From the NCBI GenBank assembly GCA_018262315.1, contig JAGSPS010000040.1:1-13535 (forward strand): 13,535 bases of DNA. Reading direction: 5' to 3'. A model generated the notes under the pieces. That model was not told the DNA's origin and ran no database searches. It worked only from the letters and a program-made list of their open reading frames with translations. The position numbers were made by a program, and so were the translations under genes. How positions within the stretch are numbered: position 1 is the first letter of the stretch; each line of letters opens with the position of its first letter. This document shows, piece after piece, positions 6,835 to 13,535 of this stretch. This DNA is from Deltaproteobacteria bacterium (GTDB lineage: Bacteria; Myxococcota_A; UBA9160; PR03).

Positions 6835-8346
6835 TCAGCCGCCGGCGGCCGAGCGGTGTTCCGCCGGCGGCAGCACGGACTTCCAGTTTTGTCCGGAGTC
6901 ATCGGTGTGAAGCACGTTGCCGCGTTCCCCCACGATGTAGCCGCTCTTGCCACCCGGTGCGAACCAGATGTCGCGCATGAAGGTGAAGATGTTCGGGAAT
7001 CCCTTCTTCGGCGCGATCCACGTTTCGCCCCGATCGCTCGACACCCGGACGAAGCCCTTCTCGCCGACCGCGATGACCTTTCCGTTCACCGGGAAGAGCG
7101 AGAAGATCGCCTGCTTCCGGCCGGTGTCCCGGTACACCCAATTATGTCCTCCGTCGTGGGACACGAGCACGACGCCGCCGAGACCCGCGATGTAACCCTC
7201 GTTCGGGTCGGCGAAGCGCACCGAGAACAGGTACGGGTTCTGCGCGATCGTGACGGCGATGCCCGGCTCGTCGGCTTTGCGGCCCGCGAGATAGCGGCGC
7301 AGGAACTCGGGGTCGCTGTCCAGGAAGTCCTCATAATCCCACGGCGGCGAGCCGCGCTTGCGGATCCGGTCGGAAAGCAGACCCGCTTCCTCGAGCACGG
7401 CCGATATGGCTTGCTGGCGCGCCTCGAGGATCTCGAAGAGCGGGGTGGGATCGTCCTCTTTGCCAAATGCCGCAAGCTCCGCGGCGCTCGCCACCGGTTC
7501 GATCGCGACGTTCAGGTGCGGCAGATCGATGATCTTCTTGGCGAACTCTCGCAGCGACTCGGCGTGCTCCTTGGTGATCTCGATCTCGTTGTAGCCGAGG
7601 CGAATCGGCGGCACCGAGATGTCCTGCTGGATCGCCGCGCGTTCCCAGGTCTGCCCCGCGTTGTCGCTGTGGAAGATGTAGCCGAACTCGCCGATGATCC
7701 AGCAGTTCTTGCCATTGGGGAGGCAGTAGATGTCGGTGAGGCCGACGTCCTCATAGACCTTCTCGCCGTTGCGGACCTTGTCCTGCTCGGGCGGCGAGAG
7801 CCAGACGAACTGCGGGTGCAACTGGTCGATGGTGAGCGAACGATCCTGCCAGCTCTTGCCCCCGTCGTCGCTGAAGAGCCGACCGCCCCACTCGCCAACG
7901 GCCCACGCCGTATTCGCGTCGAGCGCCTGAACGGCGAACAAGTGGGTGTCCTCCGCCACCTTGTTGTTGGGCTGCCGCGTCCAGGTGAGTCCGCCGTCTT
8001 CCGTCCGCAGAATCATGCCCGACTGGCCGACCGCCCAGCCTCGCTTGGCATCCGCCATCGACACGCCGTACAGGATCTGGCGCGTCCCCGTTTCGCCCTT
8101 CTTCCAGGTATTGCCCGCGTCGTCGCTGACATAGACCGCACCCCAGTAGCCGACCGCGACGACCTTCTCGGGCGTGGGAGCGGAGACCGCGAAGAGATCA
8201 TCGTAGATCGTGATTTCCCCCGTCGGTAGATCGGGCGTGAAGTTGATCTCGTGGCATCCGACTGCAACGAAGGCGGATGCCGAAAGACCCGCGAGTGCCA
8301 GCGCGGACCGGATCGCGCATCGACTCGCTCGGGGGGACGACTTCAT
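6835..8346 (-). CDS. Seven-Asp-box YCF48/BNR-repeat beta-propeller lipoprotein
   Basis: This 503-residue protein begins with a lipoprotein-type signal (ALALAGLSASAFVAVGC; candidate lipidated Cys31), so it is exported and membrane-anchored. Seven Asp-box motifs of the form S/T-x-D-x-G-x-x-W lie at residues 74-81, 115-122, 159-166, 227-234, 396-403, 436-443 and 481-488. This fits a seven-bladed propeller of the YCF48/Hcf136-like family, which takes part in complex assembly in phototrophs. In other bacteria it is of unknown function, sometimes beside RND transporters (known of the family). Between the fourth and fifth motifs sits a helical, charged insertion of about 110 residues (roughly 255-365). 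Cys208 and Cys215 could form a disulfide. GGAGGT five bases before the ATG supports the start. No transporter partner is visible here; its task is unknown. Confidence 0.85.
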   Translation of the reverse strand: MKSSPRASRCAIRSALALAGLSASAFVAVGCHEINFTPDLPTGEITIYDDLFAVSAPTPEKVVAVGYWGAVYVSDDAGNTWKKGETGTRQILYGVSMADAKRGWAVGQSGMILRTEDGGLTWTRQPNNKVAEDTHLFAVQALDANTAWAVGEWGGRLFSDDGGKSWQDRSLTIDQLHPQFVWLSPPEQDKVRNGEKVYEDVGLTDIYCLPNGKNCWIIGEFGYIFHSDNAGQTWERAAIQQDISVPPIRLGYNEIEITKEHAESLREFAKKIIDLPHLNVAIEPVASAAELAAFGKEDDPTPLFEILEARQQAISAVLEEAGLLSDRIRKRGSPPWDYEDFLDSDPEFLRRYLAGRKADEPGIAVTIAQNPYLFSVRFADPNEGYIAGLGGVVLVSHDGGHNWVYRDTGRKQAIFSLFPVNGKVIAVGEKGFVRVSSDRGETWIAPKKGFPNIFTFMRDIWFAPGGKSGYIVGERGNVLHTDDSGQNWKSVLPPAEHRSAAGG

Positions 8347-8416
8347 GGACTACCTCCGGCCCGGCGAGGGCCCCGCTCGAAAGCTCGCAACCTGCAACTG
8401 CGCAGCTCTACATTTC

Positions 8417-8476
8417 GCCATCGGACACAGTGCCGTCGGGCATGGCGCCATTGGACATAGCGCAATCGGACGCAGC
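8417..8476. repeat. Four tandem copies of a 15-base repeat
   Basis: Four contiguous 15-base units start at 8417, 8432, 8447 and 8462. The consensus is GCCATCGGACACAGC, and each copy departs from it at one to four positions. The array lies in the non-coding region upstream of the propeller lipoprotein gene and inside its likely 5' leader. On the plus strand the unit length keeps one frame open as an A-I-G-H-S pentapeptide, but no convincing gene contains it. It could be a polymorphic minisatellite or a set of regulator-binding sites. Confidence 0.7.
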
Positions 8477-8511
8477 CCGACCTCCGGAGCCGACGGTCCG
8501 GGGATTCCCTC

Positions 8512-8539
8512 TCTAAACTAGGCAGCGATGCGTTGTCAA
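8512..8539 (-). promoter_or_regulatory. Candidate sigma-70 promoter for the propeller lipoprotein gene
   Basis: On the minus strand a perfect TTGACA lies at 8539-8534. It is followed after 16 bases by TTTAGA (8517-8512, three of six -10 positions) in a locally AT-rich patch. It would give a leader of about 160 bases that includes the 15-base tandem repeat. It overlaps the most upstream possible start of the divergent aarF-like gene, which argues for a later start of that gene. Candidate only. Confidence 0.4.
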
Positions 8540-10041
8540 GAACGCGACCTCGTTGGCGCCCATCGCGCGGCCGTTCGCCGCCGCGACGAGGCGTCGGTTC
8601 CGACCCCTTGAAGGACGTGGCGCCCCTGGACTCCGACGTGCAGGTCACCGGATCCGGACCCCGGGAATCGACGCTGCCGGCGCGCGCGCAGAGCGGCAGA
8701 GTGCGCGTTCCGCCGCGATTCTGGCTGCGGGCCATCGGCTTGCCCCAGGCGCTGCGGCTGTCCGTCTGTTTCGCCGCGATTGCGCTTCGAGAAGCGCTGG
8801 GCCGCCCGTTCGACGCCTTCGCCGGGAGCGAGGGGAAAGCGCAGCGACGCGTGGGGCGGCGCAGCGCCGCGGCGCAGCGCGTCGCGCGCACGCTCGGGGA
8901 TCTCAAGGGACCCTTCGCGAAGGCGGGCCAGTTCGCTTCGCTCCGCTACGACGTGCTCGCGCCCGAAGTGCGCGCGGCCTTTGCGACGCTGCAGGACCGC
9001 GTCGCACCGCGACCGCTCGCCGAGATCACGGCGGTCGTGGAGGCGGAGCTGGGCGTCCCGCTCGCCGCGCGTTTCGCGGAGTTCGAGGCCACGCCGCTCG
9101 GCACCGCGTCGGTCGCACAGGTGCACCGCGCGCGGCTCCTCGGCGGCGAAGCGGTCGCGGTGAAGGTGCAGTTCCCCTGGCTCGCGTACTCGCTGCGCGC
9201 CGACCTCGCGCTCGCGCGTCTGCTGCTGCGCGCGCTCGGTGGACGCAAGGCGTCGCCGACCCGCGCACGGCTCTTCGATGAGTTCGCCGCGAGTCTCGCC
9301 GAGGAACTCGACTTCGAACGCGAGGCGCGCGTCGCCGGCGAGATCGCCGCGAACCTGGCCGGCGACCCGCAGGTGGTGGTGCCGACCATCCACCCCGAGC
9401 TGTCGACGCGCCGCGTGCTGGTGATGAGTTATCTGCCGGCGATCCCGTTTGCGGATCGCGCGACGCTCGCGCAGCGCGGCGTGCCGGTGCGCGATGTGCT
9501 CGCCACGCTCGCGCGCGCCTATGCCAAGCAGGTCTTCGTCGACGGCCTCTTCCACGCCGATCCCCACCCCGGCAACCTGTTCGTGATCGACGAACCCGAC
9601 GCCAGCGCGAGCCCGCGCGTGCTCTTCATCGACTTCGGACTCTCGAAACACCTCGACCCGACGCTGCGCCGCGAGCTGCGCCTCGGCATCCACGCGCTGC
9701 TGCGTCGCGACGTCGAGGGCTTCGTCGACGGCATGCAGCGCATGGGCATGATCGCGCCGGGAGCCCGCGACGGTGTGCGCGACGCGGTCGCCGCGATGTT
9801 CGAGCGGATCCGCGGCGAAGGACAGCTGCTGGGGTTCGGCGGCGCGCAGGTTCTGGCGCTGAAGGACCAGGCCAAGCGCCTGCTCGAAGAAACGCCCGGC
9901 CTCCAGTTGCCGAACCAGTTGCTGCTCTACGCGAAGACGATGTCCTACCTGTTCGCGCTCGGCGATCAGCTGGCTGCGGGCGTCGACATCATGCGCATCA
10001 GCGCCCCCTACCTGCTGCGCTTCCTCGCCGAACGCGAGTAG
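8533..10041 (+). CDS. AarF/ABC1/COQ8 (UbiB)-family atypical kinase-like protein
   Basis: This is the only plus-strand gene, up to 502 residues. Family motifs, numbered from TTG 8533, are: KxGQ (KAGQ, 130-133) within GPFAKAGQFAS; the alanine-rich nucleotide loop TASVAQVHRA (191-200); the VAVKVQ lysine K211; EELDFEREA (257-265); the catalytic-loop HADPHPGN (341-348); and the metal-binding DFG (367-369). All key residues are present. The family includes UbiB/COQ8, which supports ubiquinone synthesis as an ATPase or kinase-like protein at membranes. I see no clear C-terminal transmembrane pair, so a soluble ADCK-type member is possible. The start is uncertain: no good Shine-Dalgarno precedes TTG 8533. 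Third-position GC rises only from about 8608, so TTG 8608, GTG 8617 or GTG 8638 are plausible. It converges on argG with 22 bases between. Confidence 0.88.
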   Translation: MSRTRPRWRPSRGRSPPRRGVGSDPLKDVAPLDSDVQVTGSGPRESTLPARAQSGRVRVPPRFWLRAIGLPQALRLSVCFAAIALREALGRPFDAFAGSEGKAQRRVGRRSAAAQRVARTLGDLKGPFAKAGQFASLRYDVLAPEVRAAFATLQDRVAPRPLAEITAVVEAELGVPLAARFAEFEATPLGTASVAQVHRARLLGGEAVAVKVQFPWLAYSLRADLALARLLLRALGGRKASPTRARLFDEFAASLAEELDFEREARVAGEIAANLAGDPQVVVPTIHPELSTRRVLVMSYLPAIPFADRATLAQRGVPVRDVLATLARAYAKQVFVDGLFHADPHPGNLFVIDEPDASASPRVLFIDFGLSKHLDPTLRRELRLGIHALLRRDVEGFVDGMQRMGMIAPGARDGVRDAVAAMFERIRGEGQLLGFGGAQVLALKDQAKRLLEETPGLQLPNQLLLYAKTMSYLFALGDQLAAGVDIMRISAPYLLRFLAERE

Positions 10042-10063
10042 GAGTCTTGGGGCAGGCTCCCAG

Positions 10064-11266
<1,203 letters not shown>

Positions 11267-11272
11267 GGGCAG

Positions 11273-11278
11273 TCCTCC
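11273..11278 (-). promoter_or_regulatory. Shine-Dalgarno sequence of argG
   Basis: GGAGGA on the minus strand lies six bases before the ATG at 11266. It decides the start against the longer open frame, which runs back through the inverted repeat to 11395. Confidence 0.75.
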
Positions 11279-11325
11279 GGTGGCCCAGTCTAACCGAGCA
11301 CCCCCGCCCCGCCGCGTGTTGAGTT

Positions 11326-11401
11326 GGCGACGTGAGTTGGGGACGTTCCTGAAGTCGACCAAGTCAACGAACCAGGAACGTCCCCAAGTCAACACGTCCC
11401 C
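11326..11401. repeat. REP/REPIN-like imperfect inverted repeat
   Basis: The left arm (11326-11351) and right arm (11373-11401) are inverted copies. The inner 15 bases, TTGGGGACGTTCCTG against CAGGAACGTCCCCAA, match perfectly. Outside them the arms match over about 29 bases with a 3-base gap and a few mismatches. The 21-base loop holds GTCGAC and a further copy of the AAGTCAAC word seen in the right arm. The motif GGGGACGTTCC with repeated GTTGACTTGGGGACG blocks resembles dispersed REP-type elements mobilised in trans by RAYT (REP-associated tyrosine) transposases. No such gene is in view. It lies 10 bases after the dnaK stop and could stabilise or end that transcript, although no U tract follows. 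Confidence 0.7.
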
Positions 11402-11411
11402 AAAGCAACGG

Positions 11412-12986
11412 CTAGTCCTTGAACTGGATCTCGTAGAGTTCGTTGTCGTCGATGATCTTCTGGATCTCGTCGTCCGAGAGCGTGCCGGTGGCGTTCACCG
11501 TGATCGACTGCTCGCGGCCGGTCGCGAGATCGCGCGCTGAGACGGCCACGATGCCGTTGGTGTCGATGTCGAACGACACCTCGACCTCCGGCTCGCCCTT
11601 GCGCGCCTCGCGGACGCCCGAGAGGATGAACTCGCCGAGCAGGTCGTTCTCCTCTGCGACGTCGCTCTCGCCCTGGAGCACGCGGATCTTCACCGCCGTC
11701 TGGTTGTCGCGCGTCGTGGTGAAGACGTGCGCGCGGCGCACCGGCAGCGTCGTGTTGCGCTCGATCAACTTGGCGAAGTGACCGCCGTAGGTCGCGATGC
11801 CGAGCGAGAGCGGCGTCACGTCGAGCAGCAGCAGCTTCTGCTCGTCCGAGAGCAGTGCCTCCGCCTGGATCGCGGCGCCGATCGCCACGACCTCGTCCGG
11901 GTTCACGCCCTTGTGCGGGCGCTTGCCGAAGAACTCCGCCACCCGCTCCTGCACGAGCGGCATGCGCGTCTGTCCGCCGACCAGGATCACCTGATCGACC
12001 TGCGGCGGGGTCAGCCCCGCGTCGCTCAGGCACCGCTTCACGGTCTCCATCGTGCGATCGACGATGTCGCCCACCAGCTGTTCGAGCTTCTCGCGCGCCA
12101 GCACCACCGACAGGTGGCGCGGCCCGTTCGCGTCAGACGCGATGAAGGGAAGGTTCACCTCGGTCTGCAAGCTCTGCGAGAGATCGCACTTCGCCTTCTC
12201 CGCGGCGTCCTTGAGCCGCTGGAGCGCCATCGGCTCGGAGCGCAGGTCGATGCCCTCCGCCGCTTCGAAGTGTTCGAGCAGCTGGTTCACGACGCGGCGG
12301 TCGAAGTCCTCGCCACCGAGGAACGTGTCGCCGGCGGTCGCGAGCACTTCGAGCACACCGTCGCTCATCTCGAGGATCGACACGTCGAAGGTGCCGCCTC
12401 CGAGGTCGTAGATCAGCACTGTCTCGTCGCTGGGCTTGCGGCCGAAACCGTATGCGAGCGCCGCGGCGGTGGGCTCGTTGATGATGCGCAGCACTTCGAG
12501 CCCGGCGATCTTGCCGGCGTCCTTGGTGCACTGGCGCTGGGCGTCGTTGAAGTGGGCGGGCACCGTGATCACGGCTTCGCGCACCGGCTCGCCGAGGTGT
12601 TCCTGGGCGACTCGCTTCATCTCGCGCAGGATGATGCCCGCGATCTCGGGGCAGGTGAAGACCTTCTCGCCGAGTTTGATGCGGGGATCCTGGTTCGGAC
12701 CCTCGATGATCTCGTAGGGCGCGAGTTCGCGTGCATGGCCGACTTCTTCCGAGTCGAAGCGGCGGCCGATCAGGCGCTTGCTGGCGTAAACGGTGTTGCG
12801 CGCGTTGGTGATCGCCTGACGCTTTGCGAGGTGGCCGACGAGCCGCTTGCCGTCGTCCGCGAGTGCGAACATCGACGGCGTCGTCTTGTAACCGCCCGTG
12901 TTCGAGATCACGACCGGTTGGCCGTTGTCCACCACCGCGACGCACGAATTCGTGGTCCCGAGGTCGATGCCGATCACACGACTCAT
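11412..12986 (-). CDS. dnaK: DnaK/Hsp70-like chaperone lacking the C-terminal lid
   Basis: This 524-residue Hsp70 has a complete ATPase domain: phosphate loop 1 DLGTTNS (8-14), IINEPTAAALAYG (168-180), phosphate loop 2 YDLGGGTFD (193-201) and adenosine motif VGGQTRMP (336-343). The interdomain linker LLLLDVTP (385-392) and the beta-sandwich substrate-binding domain, to about residue 500, are also present. It stops at SDDEIQKIIDDNELYEIQFKD, equivalent to about E. coli residue 515. The roughly 120-residue helical lid and acidic tail of DnaK (638 residues) are absent. At the substrate arch, Tyr400 and Thr425 stand where E. coli DnaK has Met404 and Ala429. The ATG overlaps the stop of the upstream TPR gene as ATGA, so the two are coupled. 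It is probably a specialised second DnaK rather than the housekeeping copy (inference); the symbol marks the family. Confidence 0.92.
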   Translation of the reverse strand: MSRVIGIDLGTTNSCVAVVDNGQPVVISNTGGYKTTPSMFALADDGKRLVGHLAKRQAITNARNTVYASKRLIGRRFDSEEVGHARELAPYEIIEGPNQDPRIKLGEKVFTCPEIAGIILREMKRVAQEHLGEPVREAVITVPAHFNDAQRQCTKDAGKIAGLEVLRIINEPTAAALAYGFGRKPSDETVLIYDLGGGTFDVSILEMSDGVLEVLATAGDTFLGGEDFDRRVVNQLLEHFEAAEGIDLRSEPMALQRLKDAAEKAKCDLSQSLQTEVNLPFIASDANGPRHLSVVLAREKLEQLVGDIVDRTMETVKRCLSDAGLTPPQVDQVILVGGQTRMPLVQERVAEFFGKRPHKGVNPDEVVAIGAAIQAEALLSDEQKLLLLDVTPLSLGIATYGGHFAKLIERNTTLPVRRAHVFTTTRDNQTAVKIRVLQGESDVAEENDLLGEFILSGVREARKGEPEVEVSFDIDTNGIVAVSARDLATGREQSITVNATGTLSDDEIQKIIDDNELYEIQFKD

Positions 12987-13535
12987 CGCTTCCCCCCCAG
13001 CCAGCGCAACGCCCGGCTACCGAGCGCGCGCAGTTCGGCGCGCGCCTCTTCGTCCTTTGGATCGATCGCGACGGCAGCCTCGAGCTCACGACGCGCGTTC
13101 GCCTCGAGTCCCGCCGCCTTGTAGATCTGCCCCAGCACGCGATGGTGACTCGCGTTCGCCCCGTCGAGCTCGACGGCTGCCATCGCCCACTCCTTCGCCT
13201 GGTGCAGATCGCCGCCGGTCGCCCACGCGAGCCGGGCGCTGCGATGCAACAGATCCGCGTCGTGCGGGCGGTACTCGAGCGCATCACCGAAGGCGCGCAG
13301 CGCGGTCGGGAAGTCGCGCAGCTCGAGGGCGCTCTCGCCCTCGCGCAAGAGCTGCGTCGCGCGCTCCTCGTGCGCTTTGCGCTGCACCTCGCCGAAGCGC
13401 TCCTTGTAGATTTCGTTCCACGGATCGAAAGCGATCGCGAGGCGCACACCACCCGCTGCTTCCAGCCAGCGACTTTCGGCGAACGACGCCATGGCGGCCT
13501 CGAAGAGGCGTTTGGCGCGCGCACGGCGATCGCGC
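12983..13535 (-). CDS. TPR protein, 5' end cut by window edge (possible J-domain/TPR co-chaperone)
   Basis: The frame ending at the TGA at 12983 is open to the right edge, showing 183 residues. There is an internal ATG at 13492, but the 14 codons before it (RDRRARAKRLFEAA) continue the same helical pattern, so the real start probably lies outside the window. The visible part contains about four TPR-like helix pairs. The first is degenerate, ending IAFDPWNEIYKERF. Clearer units follow with the pattern A..A...L.Y.P.D, then the segments AAVELDGANASHHRVLGQIY and EAAVAIDPKDEEARAEL. TPRs bind partner proteins. Because it is coupled to dnaK through a four-base overlap, a co-chaperone role is likely. 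Proteins of this shape beside short DnaKs often carry an N-terminal J domain, but none is visible here. Cytosolic; no signal peptide in view. Confidence 0.8.
   Translation of the reverse strand, partial: RDRRARAKRLFEAAMASFAESRWLEAAGGVRLAIAFDPWNEIYKERFGEVQRKAHEERATQLLREGESALELRDFPTALRAFGDALEYRPHDADLLHRSARLAWATGGDLHQAKEWAMAAVELDGANASHHRVLGQIYKAAGLEANARRELEAAVAIDPKDEEARAELRALGSRALRWLGGKR

Noticed and set aside
8210..8521. Plus-strand ORF with an A-I-G-H-S pentapeptide run
   Set aside because: Most of it is antisense to the lipoprotein signal-peptide region, it has no visible Shine-Dalgarno sequence, and four short units are too few for a pentapeptide-repeat protein. I treat it as a DNA repeat.
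8536..9693. Minus-strand open frame opposite the aarF-like gene
   Set aside because: The plus strand carries all AarF kinase motifs in order; the antisense peptide is low-complexity and has no recognisable domain.
10042..10063. Bidirectional terminator between aarF-like gene and argG
   Set aside because: Only a four-base stem (TGGG/CCCA) and no T tract are present in the 22-base gap.
11287..11292. Promoter -10 (TAGACT, minus strand) for argG
   Set aside because: Four of six positions match, but no acceptable -35 lies 16-18 bases upstream, and it would leave only about 20 bases of leader.
11412..11440. Frameshift truncating dnaK
   Set aside because: The reading frame is clean to the stop, and the 145 bases before argG cannot hold a lid domain in any frame. 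The short form is real in this sequence, though an old deletion cannot be excluded.

Overview
The window is GC-rich throughout (by eye close to 70%, not computed) and densely coded. It reads as chromosomal DNA from a high-GC Gram-negative bacterium. A deltaproteobacterial-type lineage (Myxococcota, Desulfobacterota, Binatota or similar) is my inference. It rests on the base composition, a lipid-anchored exported protein, an anaerobic-type glycerol-3-phosphate dehydrogenase and a GGDEF variant best known from Geobacter and its relatives. I see no phage, insertion sequence, CRISPR array, tRNA or rRNA. All genes but one lie on the minus strand.

Reading in the minus direction from the right edge: (1) the C-terminal part of a TPR protein, possibly J-domain-containing, runs into a short DnaK/Hsp70 that has no C-terminal lid, the two overlapping by four bases. 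(2) A 145-base spacer holds a REP/REPIN-like imperfect inverted repeat. (3) argG, argininosuccinate synthase, converges on (4) the only plus-strand gene, an AarF/ABC1/COQ8-family kinase-like protein. (5) A 186-base region upstream of the next minus gene carries a 4 x 15 base tandem repeat and a candidate sigma-70 promoter. (6) A lipoprotein with seven Asp-box (BNR/YCF48) repeats and a long helical insertion follows. (7) A 238-base spacer with strong RNA-folding potential and a U5 tract lies just ahead of (8) a REC-GAF-GGDEF response regulator. (9) aspS, a small LysM protein, glpA and glpB form a tightly packed operon in which every junction is a four-base ATGA or GTGA overlap. glpB runs off the left edge, and glpC would be expected beyond it.

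In terms of work: aspS charges tRNA-Asp (perhaps also tRNA-Asn), argG serves arginine synthesis, and GlpA/GlpB oxidise glycerol-3-phosphate and pass electrons towards quinone, normally through GlpC. DnaK and its TPR neighbour form a chaperone pair, and the AarF protein belongs to the family that supports ubiquinone synthesis or lipid homeostasis.

The most interesting item is the GGDEF protein. Its active-site motif and its RxxD inhibitory site are intact, but the Asp that normally reads guanine is replaced by Ser (residue 352). This is the hallmark of the Hypr GGDEF enzymes that make 3',3'-cGAMP. The second most interesting is the foldable spacer directly upstream of that gene, which could act as an attenuator.
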